A stretch of DNA of 64,000 nt from Gymnothorax reevesii (GCA_029721435.1 CM056573.1:72482001-72546000), one strand, 5' to 3'; counted from the first letter of the stretch, positions 1 through 11,307 are shown. Notes: generated by a model not told the origin, from the letters alone. Program-made: numbers and translations.

Positions 1-2323
1 GCAAACTATTCGGGAGAACTAGTCCGTTGACCAGAGGATATAGTGATTGGAAAAATGCATACGGGCGCTTGTCAGAGCATGAAGGATCGCAGTGCCACAG
101 AGAGGCGATGATGATTTACCTTAGACGGTGTGCTAATGTTGAATGCATTGACCATGAGCTAGGAAAACAGTTTGACAGTGAATGTGCGTACTGGAGGGAG
201 GTTTTGAAGAGAGTGGTTGTTGTGGTCAGGCATTTAGCGGAGCGAGGGCTGTCTTTCAGGGGAAGTAGTGAAATCTTTGGAAAACGGGATAATGGCAACT
301 TTATGGGGACGCTGGAAGTATTCAGCGAATTTGATCCCTTCCTGAAAGCGCATATTGAAAAATATGGCAATGTTGGCAAGGGAACACCCTCATACCTTTC
401 GTCAACAACGTGTCTGGAGATTATTGAAGTGATGGGAGAGAGGGTTCTTGCAGAAATAATCAGACAAATAAAAGGGGCGAAGTATTTCTCGATCAGTGTC
501 GATTCTACACCAGACGTTGCACACACAGATCAGTTAACATTCATAATAAGTTATGTGTCAACAAATGGGCGTGTTACAGAGCGTTTTGTGAAATTTCTGC
601 CAATCGAGTCTCATACGGGAGAATCACTTTTCCAGGCTGTTCTTGATGTGTTGAATGACATGCAGATTGACATCAATAACTGTAGAGGCCAGTGTTATGA
701 CAATGCTGCAAACATGTCTGGTACTTACAGTGGCCTACAAGCACGAATCAGGCAGATTAACTCTCTGGCTGAATGGGTACCTTGTGCCGCACACACTTTG
801 AATTTAGTTGGGATCAACAGTGTCAACAGCTGCTTTGAGACGGATGCATTTTTCACCTTATTACAGTCACTTTTTAACTTTGCGTCCAAATCTACATCGC
901 GTTGGCAGACGATAACAACTGGTTTGACGCCTAATGAAAACCATAGGATCGAGACTCTTAAAAGTCTCTCCGATACTAGATGGTCAGCTCACGCATTAGC
1001 AACCAAAGCACTTCACCAGAACTATGGGAAAATTCAGGAGTCGCTATTGGAATTGAGTAAAGACCCCAGACAAAATGTTACTACACAGCGTGAAGCCGAG
1101 ACATACAATGTAAATATGGACGAATTAGAAAATGCGTTCCTGTGTAACCTATGGAACAACATATTGCACCGTTTCCACAGAACTAGTGTTGCTCTGCAGG
1201 CAGTGGAACTGGATTTATGCAATGCTGTTAACTTAGTCAGCTCATTGAAGGGTTACGTGGCCAGCCTACGTCATGATTTTGACCAATTTGAGAGTGATGA
1301 AAAAAAAATGTCTCCAACTGTCTCTCAAAATTACAAAGCAGACACACAGAGGCATAGAAAAAGAAAAAGACTTGACGATGAATCGACGGAACCAGAGCAT
1401 GAGCGATCGGGCCGAGACCTGTTTAGAGAAACAGTGTTTCTTGCTATAATTGACCGGCTCATTGCAGAACTAGATCGGAGATATGACTCCTATAAAAAAA
1501 TTAATCAAACATTTGGATTTTTGAATAATATCTCATCCATGCCATTGCAAGATCTCTGCAGGGAAGCCTGTGAACTCCAGAAACAATATTCTGGTGATCT
1601 TGAAGCAGATTTTGTGGAAGAGCTTGTGCAATTTAGGGAGTTTGTTAAGGAAATGCATGCCCAGGACACATCTGCTAGGTCTCTACTGCAGGTTTTGAGA
1701 GAAAGGAAACTACTGCCAGTGTTTCCAAATGTCGACATTGCCCTACGGCTCTTTTTGACTCTGCCTGTGACCAATGCCAGTGGAGAGCGCTCTTTTTCTA
1801 AATTGGCACAGGTTAAAAGTAGACTGAGATCCACTATGGGCCAATGCAGATTGAATCATCTGTCTCTCATGTCCCTTGAAAATGACATCCTGCGTGAATT
1901 GGATTTTTCAAGTGTTATTGATGACTTCTCGACCAGAAAAGCGAGGAAGAAGAACTTCTAAGATAGAATGTATGATTCTGGTTGATTATTATTTTGTTTA
2001 TTTAGTCTTTCATTATTTCTGTCTTTCATTGCCTTCTTCTTGAGATGTACTTGAGAGGTTAAGCTGCCTAAGTATGGACGTTCCATTGTTGTTGTCAACC
2101 TCACCAACCTAATGTTGGTCTTTCTGTTGTTCTGTTTTTGCTGTCCCAGCTGTGTGAAGTTTAATATATATAAACTAAAAAAAAAAAAAAAATAGACAGT
2201 TCTTTATGATTAGATGGGGGTAGGTGGTTGGTGTTGGTGGTGGTGGAGGGGGGAGGGGAGGGTGATTGGGGGCCGAAAGCAACCTGTAGCCTAGGGGCCC
2301 CTGGCCATCTTAATCCGGCCCTG
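1..2323 (+). mobile_element. hAT DNA transposon, 3' part (left end outside the window)
   Basis: The segment carries a hAT transposase frame and ends at 2323. Read from the other strand, its terminus begins CAGGGCCGGATTAAG, a typical hAT terminal inverted repeat. The next eight bases, CTCATACC (2324-2331), also occur uninterrupted at 25104-25111 inside the intact DPYS exon, so this is the expected 8-bp hAT target duplication and the element sits inside the other copy of that exon. An A-rich run at 2176-2192 and a G-rich stretch at 2215-2272 lie between the frame and the terminus. The left terminus and first target copy must lie upstream of base 1. Confidence 0.8.
3..1961 (+). CDS. hAT-family transposase, ZMYM1-like, 5' truncated by the window
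   Basis: The frame is open from base 3 with no ATG at its head; the first possible start in the reading (27) is a TTG, so the protein continues upstream. The opening residues (KLFGRTSPL, then SDWKNAYGRLSEHEGSQCH) look like the end of a TTF-type zinc-finger domain of ZMYM1/hAT proteins. Counting from base 27, a DDE-type core follows: SVDSTPD near residue 159, GQCYDNAANMSG with Asp near 225, PCAAHTLNLVG, and the C-terminal dimerisation region NASGERSFSKL with Glu near 587. There is no internal stop or frameshift over about 650 codons, so the element is young or was recently active. A domesticated host gene is unlikely because the frame lies inside a hAT element with a readable terminus and target duplication. 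Confidence 0.85.
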   Translation, partial: KLFGRTSPLTRGYSDWKNAYGRLSEHEGSQCHREAMMIYLRRCANVECIDHELGKQFDSECAYWREVLKRVVVVVRHLAERGLSFRGSSEIFGKRDNGNFMGTLEVFSEFDPFLKAHIEKYGNVGKGTPSYLSSTTCLEIIEVMGERVLAEIIRQIKGAKYFSISVDSTPDVAHTDQLTFIISYVSTNGRVTERFVKFLPIESHTGESLFQAVLDVLNDMQIDINNCRGQCYDNAANMSGTYSGLQARIRQINSLAEWVPCAAHTLNLVGINSVNSCFETDAFFTLLQSLFNFASKSTSRWQTITTGLTPNENHRIETLKSLSDTRWSAHALATKALHQNYGKIQESLLELSKDPRQNVTTQREAETYNVNMDELENAFLCNLWNNILHRFHRTSVALQAVELDLCNAVNLVSSLKGYVASLRHDFDQFESDEKKMSPTVSQNYKADTQRHRKRKRLDDESTEPEHERSGRDLFRETVFLAIIDRLIAELDRRYDSYKKINQTFGFLNNISSMPLQDLCREACELQKQYSGDLEADFVEELVQFREFVKEMHAQDTSARSLLQVLRERKLLPVFPNVDIALRLFLTLPVTNASGERSFSKLAQVKSRLRSTMGQCRLNHLSLMSLENDILRELDFSSVIDDFSTRKARKKNF

Positions 2324-2391
2324 CTCATACCCATATGGAGATCGCTTTCATGGGAACCCGAGCAGTGGATGACTTCGACATTGGGACCAAG
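2324..2391 (+). pseudogene. DPYS exon 1, 3' piece, disrupted by the hAT insertion
   Basis: These 68 bases match the end of the intact exon at 25104-25171, including the splice donor AAG|GTAAAA at 2391/2392. They encode the HTHMEIAFMGTRAVDDFDIGTK part of a dihydropyrimidinase N-terminus. The rest of the exon is replaced by the hAT element on the left, so this copy cannot encode a normal first exon. No DPYS exon 2 is visible downstream. Confidence 0.8.
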
Positions 2392-2878
2392 GTAAAACGT
2401 GCCCTCACTTTTGAGAGGCAACGTCGTTGGTGCTTTCGATAAAAGGGTGCAAAAGCATACAAAATTTTTTCAACGAAGACAGTAGGTCACCCATTGTCTA
2501 TTTTTTTTTTTTTTTCGTAGACCTAGATGAAACTCATGAAAACAGTTATTGCTCTTTAGACGCGTGGCTATACCCCTTTACTAGTGACATGAATAGTCCT
2601 GACGCTGACATAATGCATTCTTTCAGACCTCTGTACATGTAGAACACTAAGCTACACTGGCAAACAAAGGCTCAAACACGCTAAAACTAGCAGGTACTAC
2701 AGCCTTTCGTTCAGACAAAATTGGGCACCCTTTGCCTAAAGGCACTTGGGTTTCTGAGATGCGAAGATATTGCGCAGGGAAAGCGTGGTAGTCTGGTCTC
2801 GTTCCAAGCCAGTTAGAAGCGAGGCATTTCAGAGAAACATCGGGTTCTGCGTTTCTCCCTGTATTTTCATGAGTGCAA
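2392..2878. other. Intron-like sequence of the DPYS duplicate; no gene seen
   Basis: This stretch follows the donor of the broken DPYS exon and is nearly identical to 25172-25664. It contains a T-run at 2502-2516 that is shorter in the other copy, and otherwise unremarkable AT-rich sequence. Confidence 0.5.
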
Positions 2879-3630
2879 AATATGACCAAATAATTATGTC
2901 AGAACCCAATAGTTGACTCCTATAACATTTCAATGCAGGACAGTGACCTGTTTGGGATAAATGGTTTCAAGGAAAGTTCTAACTGCATTCCACAAATTCC
3001 AACCACACTTATTTCACCTGAAAAGGCCTATTTTCAATTGCGTAATTAACATCAGGTAATGGTAAGGACATGGAATCAATAGATTGCACCTGGATGAAAT
3101 GATGTGTCATAATAAAGGTGCACGAAATTTGGTATCAACCACTTCAAGTGCCCAGTTTCTTGAAAGATGTTGCTCGTTGAATACCGAGAGAAAGTTTGCT
3201 TGGTTTGTTTCCGAAAAGGAAATTTCAAGATCACCGAAAATTTGCTTGATAAAATTCATGAACACATTTTGACTGATTATATCATTGATGATATTTGTTT
3301 GCCATTTGAATTATGTTTGACATGCAAAAAGGACTCTGGATGCCTTGTCTGACCTCAGACACTCTGGTTGACACCAAATTTTGTGCACCTTTGTTATGTA
3401 ACATCATTACATCCTGGTGCAATCTATTGATTCCATGTCTGTACCATTACCTTATGCTTATTACGCAATTGAAAATAGACCTTTTCAGATGAAATAAGTG
3501 TGGGTGGAATTTGTGGAATGCAGTTAGAACTTTCCTTGAAACCATTTATCCCAAACAGGTCACTGTCCTGCAATGAACTGTTAAAGGTGTCAACTATTGG
3601 GTTCTTACATAATTATTTATTTGATCATAC
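2879..3630. repeat. Fold-back inverted repeat, arms of about 266 bp
   Basis: The arms 2879-3145 and 3365-3630 are reverse complements with scattered mismatches; for example, GGTGCACGAAATTTGG in the left arm pairs with CCAAATTTTGTGCACC in the right. The spacer is about 220 bp. In block B only the left arm survives (25665-25913). The spacer codes for nothing I recognise. This could be a fold-back MITE or a local inverted duplication; no target duplication is obvious. Confidence 0.75.
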
Positions 3631-4728
3631 AAACAAAATGGCGGGGGGGTTTGAATTGCTAAATAGGCAATGCTTGGGGAAAATTGCAAGTTACATTCCA
3701 AAAATAAAATAAATATATCTTAGAATTCATGATTTTCTAAAAACGCAGATTTCTCAAGAATTTGCTTTGGAAATTTAATACGGTTTTCATGGTTGATACT
3801 AGTGGGCCATATAGAACAACTTCCAAGCATTAGTTTCTCTGGGCAATTTTTCTCAACTTTCTTCAAGTTAAAACCTGGTGTGACTTTCCCATATAACACC
3901 CTACTTTAAAAATCTATTCTATAGGACTTTAATGGTCTTTAGGACCTTCTCATAGAACAAAAGCTTTATGGAAAAGACATCATATGACTCCTTGCACTGC
4001 TCTGTCGAAGGGTGCCTTATATGTATCTGGGTTCTAGAAGTGAGAGACCGGACTAATGGTATAAAAATGTGCAATATGCAGTGATATCCACTATACTGAA
4101 GTAGCAAGGAAATCTTGTCCCTTTTAACTTTAAGGTGAGCTTAAGCACATGGGGAACCAGGCACATACCAACTCATTGATTCTCTGATCAGACTTATTGA
4201 TTGACTGACTGACCACACAACATAGCAGCATTTCAGTTACGGTATATGAAGACCTCTTTCCATTTGCTCGGCAGCAATTCGAAAATATAAATGTTTTATG
4301 CTGTAATGGAAAACTCGTCTTCCTCTTTTGCTTATGAAGACATACAGCGGGCCATCTGTTGGGTTCAGCAAAGCAATTCAAATTGATCAGGATCAAGAAC
4401 AATCTGCATTTTTCCAGGTTAAAAGCACTGCATTGTGGAACAAGAGCGTCTATCACCGCACGAGTTTGAGCCCTGGTCGTACCAGCCGGCAGTGGATGGC
4501 AGCTTTTTCCGAGTAGCACACAGTTGGCCATTGTGCTACAGGGTCTGCCGGGGGGAAAAAAAGGATTTCTGTGGAGATTTTCAATGGAACTGTTTCCTAC
4601 AGGAATTTTCTATAAAACCTTTTTCGATCGGACTTGATGCACTAAAGTTCTATAGAAATTCTATTGAACAATCTTAGAGGATTCTTATAGAGCATTTTTT
4701 GCAGGGTTGGTTCTACAGATAGTGTTTT
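3631..4728. other. Sequence unique to block A; no gene recognised
   Basis: Block B jumps from the equivalent of about 3139 to the equivalent of 4728, so this stretch was deleted from B or inserted in A. It contains short open frames without recognisable domains. Its two ends (3896-3960 and 4600-4705) share TCTATAGAA-like words in opposite orientation, which might be remains of another inverted-repeat element, but the match is too weak to call. Confidence 0.4.
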
Positions 4729-5326
4729 TTCCCGTGGAGTTTGTGCTCAGTGAATGATAAGTATTCATCACCACAAAGGGCAGCGAAGCAAGCTTTATCT
4801 GAGAAGAAAATTGTTCGCTGTGAGAGCAAGGACTTGTTTTAGGGCAGCATTACTTTGTACTAAACCACAGCACAGCTGCCATCAGCGGTTCAGTAGTCAA
4901 CATTCATAGACACTTTATTTGGAAAAATAAACCATCTTATGAGTACAATGAGCTCCAAAATTACTGGCACTCCTGAGCGCCAATGCACAAATAATACTTT
5001 ACAAATACATATTTTTAGAATGTTTTTAAACTCTGTAAACAGCATATGAATAATAGTATGCAATATTAATGTTCCAAGGGAACCAAACGAAGTCATTTTC
5101 TGATTTAATTAAAAATCAATATCCTCCAAATCAAGGTTTCATAATTAATAGCCCCCTTAAAGATCATTGTAAATAACATCTACGAAATTTAAACCAGGTA
5201 TTAATTTCCACTTATTTAAGTTTTATCTTTGTGTTAACAAACTATGGTGAGCCATTAGCTTTGGCACCCTGTTGCAATTTTATTATAGCCATGATTTCTA
5301 TTGCTTTGTCCCCTCATGACTTGTTA

Positions 5327-5437
5327 TCCCAGATAGCAAGCTCCTCCGCTCCGGATCTGCCGCGGATCTGCCCCGGCTCCAGCTGATCCGGGGCAGATCC
5401 ACGGCAGATCGGGAGCGGAGGAGCTTGCCATCTGGGA
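5327..5437. mobile_element. Palindromic MITE-like element, copy 1 of 4
   Basis: This is a near-perfect hairpin. It begins TCCCAGATAGCAAGCTCCTC and ends GAGGAGCTTGCCATCTGGGA, with a GC-rich centre built from GGATCTGCC-type words. Other copies lie at 28040-28139, 51464-51540 and 60832-60908. It is only 77-111 bp long and has no coding capacity. No clear target duplication is visible, so its superfamily is undetermined. Confidence 0.7.
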
Positions 5438-6005
5438 TGTCATTTTGTTTTTCAATTTTATCAGTATTTTCTTACTTATTGTTGATTGTTTTTTATTCAA
5501 TATTTTTTCCATTTTGCCTTGAAGCACTGTGTGGTTTTTTTTATATCTGTGATAGGTGTCATGCAACTAAATTTTGCTTGTTTGCATGACACCACTGCTT
5601 CACTGGGGTGCGAAAATGAAGTAACACACATGCAATATCCCTCTGTCATCCAACACCATGAAGAAAACAAAACTTCTGTCAGTTCAAAAGAGGCAGATGG
5701 TCATAAACCTTCATTAATCTGGTAATGGCCACAACAGAAGATTCATAAACAATTGAATAAGCCTCTGGGCTCCATTGGGGCAATTATTAAAAAAAAATTC
5801 CAAACAAATAGAACTGTTGAAAACCTCAAGTGTTGGGGATCCAACTGCATTTTCCCCCCCAGGATACTGAAGAATCTCTGTGAAGGAATTGAAGGCCTTG
5901 GTGGCAGCTTGAGGTCCCCAGGTTTCCAGAAGCACCATCAGTCACCACCCCCACAACCACTGGCTCTTCGGAGGGGTTGCCAGAAGAAAGCCTTTTATAA
6001 CCAAA

Positions 6006-7152
6006 TGTTGTGATTCTGCTCTTTTGGTTTTGGTTTCTGCTATGCCTTGATCCCTTGTCATGTTTAAGTTCTGTGCCTGGCTTTGCCATGTTGTTTGATT
6101 CTGTTTAGTGACCACTGCATATGTCTGACCATTCTTAGGATCATGTATTGCGTTTTTTTTTTTTTTGGTAATTTATATTTCATGTTTTATTATTATTTCA
6201 TGCCATGTTTTCATTTCCATGCATTGCACTTCGTCTACCCTGTCTTGTCTTGTGTAGGTCTTTGCTCACGGTCCCTAGTCTTGCATACCACTCATTCGGG
6301 TGATTTATTGGTTTCTGGGTTTTCAATCTTCCTTCATTATCTCGTGTGCTTCTTTCCTCTCTCTTTTACAATCTACTAACCATACTAACAGTTTGTTGTT
6401 TTCGATAATTACTAACCCTCATTAACATTGTATATTTTTACTAACTTTCTAACATGCACTTGGGATTGTATAGCTGCACATACTAATTGACTAACAATCT
6501 CTCAGCAGTCGCTCAATTCTAATCTTCGCCTCCTTGCCTATCCCTAATTATCTCTGCTGCAAGTTTCTGTGGATTTCCACTTATACTTTGTGCTTTCCTT
6601 TTCTTTTATCTTGGCACTTTAGTACTCCTTAACCGGAGCTGTTTTGTACTTGGGTCTGTCTTGTGATCCCTGTCTGTGTTTTGGCTACAGCCAAATTCAT
6701 GTAATTGGTTTATTCCTCATGTGTCTCTCCCTGATCATTGTCACCATTGATTGCACCTGTTCTCCCTGGTCATGTGTTTACCCCGGGTGTGTATATAAGA
6801 TGTCTGTTTGGTACACTTTCTTGTCAGATCGTTCTCCCTAGTTTTCTCGTGCCACGTTTCTCGCCTTGATTTCTCAGTGTTTATCTTTCTGACTGGACCG
6901 TCCTTGATATCGAGCTTTGCCTATTCCCTGTACTTTTGCCGCATTCTTGTTTTTTGACCTTTTTTGTCTGACTACGATTTTTGTGATTGGAGCCCTGTGT
7001 ATGACTCTGGATTTCGCCCTTTGGATTCTGATTTTGGATTGCGGACTTTGTACTGTTGCCAGCTCTGTTGGGGGGTTTCCCCCTTCAGAAATAAAGCCTC
7101 CTATTTGTATTCTACTGGTTGTCGCACTTGGTTCATTTCGTAAATTCCAACA
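6006..7152 (+). mobile_element. Probable solo LTR inside the old Tc1 transposase
   Basis: The stretch begins TGTTGTGATT and ends TTCCAACA, giving TGTTG...CAACA ends. It carries a TATA-like GTATATAAGATG near 6790 and an AATAAA signal near 7090, the layout of an LTR. It interrupts transposase coding: YNQM lies just left and a KDT-like continuation just right. An equivalent copy is at 28711-29861. No perfect target duplication is visible and no internal gag/pol remains, so the superfamily (perhaps gypsy) is uncertain. Confidence 0.55.
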
Positions 7153-7785
7153 TTAAAAGACACAGTAGTAAGGGCTTAGTGTTTGCCAGACATCATTTAA
7201 ACAGTGACTGGAACAGGGTGCTTTGATCAGATGAGACCAAAATTGCATGTTTTGGGTTAGATGGAGCATTGGCATGTTTGGCGTGGAAACCGAGATGCAT
7301 ACAAGAAGAGGCAGCCCATACCCACGGTGAAATATGGTGGGTCAGTCATGTTTTGGGGCCATTTTAATTCAAGAGGTCCTGTGGCACTGGTTAAGATTAA
7401 TGGCATGAAGAATTCCACCAAGGATATTTTGGCTGACGATCTGGTTGCCTTCGTCAGAACACTGAGACTTGTCCGTAGGTGGACTCTCCGACAAGACAAT
7501 AACCCGAAGCATACCACAAGATCAACACAGAAATGGTTTCAGGACAACAAAGTCCAAGTTCTGCAATGACCTTCTGAGTCCCCAGACTTTAATCCAATTG
7601 AAAACCTGTGGGCTTAGTTGAAAAGGGCAGTTGATAATTGCAAACCCAAGAATGAGAAGGCTCTCAGCGGAAGGTTCAAAATCCCCCCATATATGTCCCT
7701 TAACCTTGTCAAACATTACCGGAAAGGACTCCATGCTGTTATCGTAGCCAGAGATGGTTGCACTATGTACTAAATGAAGGGCGCC
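7153..7785 (+). pseudogene. Tc1 transposase C-terminal fragment (block A)
   Basis: Readable pieces include a DETK-type stretch around 7225, the frame 7261-7569 (VKYGGSVMFWGHF, then RQDNNPKHTTRSTQKWF), an in-frame stop, and then SPDFNPIENLW and a C-terminal VARDGCTMY. These match the second Asp and the Glu regions of Tc1 transposases. Several stops and shifts make it non-functional. The block B copy (29862-30490) shares the main lesions, so they predate the segmental duplication. Confidence 0.8.
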
Positions 7786-7964
7786 AATGATGATTAAACC
7801 TTGAATTTGTTGAAATTTATTTTGTATTAAATGATTGTTCTGATTTCGGTTGCTTCCATCAAAACATTAACTATTTCACAAATGTTGGTATGTTCTGTTT
7901 ATATATTTTTTCGTATTGTTTGTGTATTGCCAGTCAGGGGTGCCAGTAATTTTGGAGCCCACTG

Positions 7965-9569
7965 TTGGTCTGTTGACATGAAAATTGAACATTGCATATC
8001 TGCAGTGGTCCGTAATGAGTTTGAATAGGCAACGAAGGCAGATGTGCTTCATACAAGTTCATTTGCCCATCCTTCCATCCATCCGTTGCCAATCCGTTAT
8101 TTTGCCGATCCGGAATATTGCCTGCTTATTTGAGCCTACATGTCACATGAGCTAAAGGCATTGTAACATCCGCAGATGTTATCATACTCCACGTACATAA
8201 TAAAACACAAGCCTAATAGAAATCTGCAGCTTTTTAAAAATTTGTTTAAATTTTACCTTCCCACTAATGTAACAAATCCTTGCAAATGTAAGAGTTATTA
8301 TATTTATGGTAAATTTCATATTACGTTTGCATCAGGCAACTGCTATTACGGTTGTGGGATTATTACATCAAAAGCTGCAGATGTGTGTTATCTCTCTGGT
8401 TTATCACTTTTGGGAGCTTTTATGTTTGTGGGATTTGCAGACATTAATATGTCGAAGTCAGTTTGCCAATCTATTCGGCATCATGTACATTATTATGAGT
8501 CTCTCAATGCCTATGATGTCTTTGGACTTTGTAATGATAAAAAAAATTACTTGCGTGGGGAAAAAAAAACTTGCTGCGAGTTAACAATTCAACCTATCAA
8601 GTTAACCGGTACCATAAACACATGTAAATGAGGCAATGGGTGTAGTTTAAAATGCTAATCATTCTCCAGTGTGATGAGCCTGTGTTGACTGACTCACTGT
8701 TGTGCTATGTTATCCTCAATTGTGGTTTTTTTGGGAAAATTCAGTCTTGGTCTGTTGCTGGTGTGAGTGATGGAAATGAATCAGACTTTATTCCAGATAC
8801 AAATGCATTCCCTGGAATGTGTCTGTTTTGAAGAAACATTCAGTCTCCATGCTTGGGATCTGCCAGAGCCGTTGTTGGGCCCTGATCAGAATTTGCTTTG
8901 GGGACCCCACATTAATACAGGCTATCGTCTAAGCTTGTGCATTTGCACAACCATAACTAATTTTTCTCAGCTGCAGCAGTGTTGCTTAAGTTACTCTAAT
9001 ACCATTTGGAATGTTTTACTCAATCATTATTTTTTATCTACAAAACCATAGAACACGATGTATCACTGCAGGCAAGGTTGGGTACTCTGGACAAAATTGG
9101 TACATATGCTTTTTTTTTATTTGCACTGAGATGAGGTTGCTCATCAGCATCCAAATTGCGGAGCAAATGCCAAATCAGAAGTTCATTTATGATCATAATG
9201 AATTGAATCTGCTTAAATCCATCAGTGGCAGTGATTGTAAGCTGAACGGATCATCTGCTACCTGGTGTGGGATTCAGAGCATTTTTCTTGCTTTCTTTTT
9301 GGGGCAAATTTTTTCCAAAAAAAAAAAAAAAAGCATTTTAAGATCAGAGGTGGAAGGGATTTTCTGGGTAGGGGTGTAGGGATGCAGACTAACTTTATGC
9401 ACAGACATATATACACAGTGCGTTTCATTTTCATTCAGTTTGTTTTCATTTCATTCATTTTACATTTCGTGGTGGTCTAATGAATTTGTTAAGCACTGTA
9501 TATACATATATAAAGGGACGGCTCGTGAACTGGCGATAGGGGAGGGTCAAACCATCCCTTAAAAATATT
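7965..9569. other. Shared duplicated sequence without recognised genes
   Basis: The block is nearly identical to 30674-32284. A 151-codon open frame at 8176-8631 is kept in the other copy but shows no domain I recognise, and its composition is AT-rich. A-runs occur at 9318-9332. A 29-bp inversion separates the copies at 9090-9118. No RNA gene is visible. Confidence 0.4.
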
Positions 9570-10170
9570 GATTGGTCATGACCTGTTTTCAATTTTTCAA
9601 TCATTCATTTAAATTACCATTTCAAAAGCTCCAAAAACTCTCAACATTATCAGGTGTGGTCATATTTCAGTAATAACGCACACCTGTCAACTCTCAGGCA
9701 TTCCGCGTGAATTTTAGTGGTATACTTGCGTTCCATTGCTGTAGTCAGCAATTATTCAATCACCGTATGTGTAAGAGATTCTCACATGGAACTGAAGTCC
9801 TTGTGCATGGAGGTTTATCAGTTTCACCTGCGTTATGACTCCGGACTTCTCATGCTTTTCTTCACTCAGGGGTTGGAAGAAATGTGTGTGCTTCATGATT
9901 GTTTAAATTGTTTAAATGAAATAAGATCATTGGAAGCAGTGGAATTGCATAAAGATGTTTCAAATTATCTTATTTCATTTAAACTATTTGAACGATAATG
10001 AAACACATGCCACGCTTCCAACCCCCGAGTAAAGAAAAGCGTTAGAAGTCCGGAGTCGTAATCGGTATGCGTAATATAAGAAACCAGGCCACACCTGATA
10101 ATGTTGAGAGTTTTAGGAGTTTCTGTAATGGTAGTTTAAAGGAATGGTCACAACCTGTTTTCAATCAATT
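9570..10170. mobile_element. Fold-back MITE (block A copy)
   Basis: The two halves are reverse complements: CTCAACATTATCAGGTGTGG on the left pairs with CCACACCTGATAATGTTGAG on the right, and GACTCCGGACTTCT pairs with AGAAGTCCGGAGTC. The centre lies near 9940. Related sequence occurs at 20400-20700 and at 23814-24363, for example GGAATCGCATAAAGACGTTT. It has no coding capacity. The block B copy is 32284-32880. Confidence 0.7.
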
Positions 10171-10549
10171 AAAACACATTTATATATGCTGATAGCAAGC
10201 CCAAAGGCTTTACGAGCATTGGAGAAACAATCGACGAGAACATTAGAGAAGAAAAGGGCAAAAAGAACTGGAGCATGATGCAATCATTAGGGCTGGGACG
10301 ATTCTTAATCCATTCTTTTTTAAGGCGTAGTACTGATGTCAGTGAAGTTTTTTTCCAGAAGCATTTCACATGCCTTTCCGCAAATTCCACAAATTCTGAT
10401 AGAAATACAGATGATTGCTTTGGTGGCCGATGTAATGTTACAATTACCACACCTGGGTCAGTTTTCAACAGAATCGCAAGATGTTCAAATGACGAAAATT
10501 CACCAAAATCAATCTTGGAAGAGTTAAACTGATTAGAGAAAATGGCAGC

Positions 10550-11307
10550 TGTTATGTCCCTGGTCTAGGGGTGTACAAAGACATAACATTGAGGTGACCC
10601 TCCCGCTCTCCCACTCCCAAGAAGGGCCAGCGGCACAGAAAACTGTAACTTTAGGCAGTTTATTTTCTTTTCTTTTTTTTTTTAGTGTGGAGGTGTGGAG
10701 TAACCTTTTTTTAAAAAAAAAAAAATAAACAAAACAAGCTCTGAGCCCTAAAGAATAACCTATACCCAAAAACCAAATGAAAAATGAAAATACAGAGGAC
10801 TAACCTAAACTCCTAACTTAAAACAAGAGAAAACCACAGAAACAAAAGAGGCAACTTCCACCTACCAAAACCAGTGCTCAATATTTACAGGTGCCTAAAC
10901 CACAACAGTAAGCCATTTTGCACAGTATAAACACACGCAACTTCTAAAGTTTCGACAAAACAAAATTCTCAGAGACACATTAGGAATTTACAAATTTCCG
11001 AAGTACTGGTTCCTTGTTGGGAGAAGCAGAGTAAAAGGGGAGGGCCCGGGGTGCTGTCAGTTGGCGGTTTAAATCTTGTTTGGTCCGGGCTCCTCCAATC
11101 AGGAAGCGTCTTCCCACACTGCTTCCACCAATGCCTGCTGTTCAATTGGGCCCAGTCCAGCCAATCCGGAACTACCACTTGGACTGGAGGGAAACCAGAG
11201 GTCACACCCATGCACACACCTAAAAGACACACTCACAGACACTCCTAGGGAGGCGAGGGAGAACAGCACTTTACACTGATAAACACTTAATCCTCTGGGT
11301 CATAACA
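10550..11307. mobile_element. Solo LTR nested in the LINE ORF2 (block A)
   Basis: The sequence begins TGTTATGTCCC and ends GGGTCATAACA, so the ends are inverted. It is flanked by CAGC on both sides (10546-10549 and 11308-11311), a 4-bp target duplication. LINE endonuclease coding resumes on each side, showing a clean insertion. The length is 758 bp, and the block B copy (33250-34009) has the same ends and target copies. No internal retroelement genes are present. Confidence 0.75.

Larger units (their letters stand above)
4946..7964 (+). mobile_element. Decayed Tc1-like transposon (old copy, block A) with nested insertions
   Basis: The left end (TA, then CAATGAGCTCCAAAATTACT) and right end (AGTAATTTTGGAGCCCACTG) are inverted copies of a Tc1-type terminal repeat. 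Transposase fragments in + orientation lie at about 5640-6005 (LNKPLGSIGAIIKK) and 7153-7770 (KYGGSVMFWGHF, RQDNNPKHTTRSTQKWF, SPDFNPIENLW, VKHYRKGLHAVIVARDGC). Stops and frameshifts occur, for example after VQVLQ at 7567-7569. The element is about 3 kb rather than the usual ~1.6 kb because a palindromic MITE (5327-5437) and a solo LTR (6006-7152) are inserted in it. Confidence 0.8.

Noticed and set aside
1..1961. Host ZMYM1 gene instead of a transposon
   Set aside because: The frame is uninterrupted by introns and lies in a unit with a hAT terminus and an 8-bp target copy that broke another gene.
3896..4705. Possible MITE with TCTATAGAA-like ends
   Set aside because: The facing words are short and mismatched; no target duplication could be seen.
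8176..8631. 151-codon frame conserved in both blocks
   Set aside because: Conservation is explained by the recent duplication; no domain, start context or splice sites support a gene.
11051..11279. Short plus-strand frames in the nested LTR
   Set aside because: They overlap each other in several phases and contain no known domain; they are chance frames.
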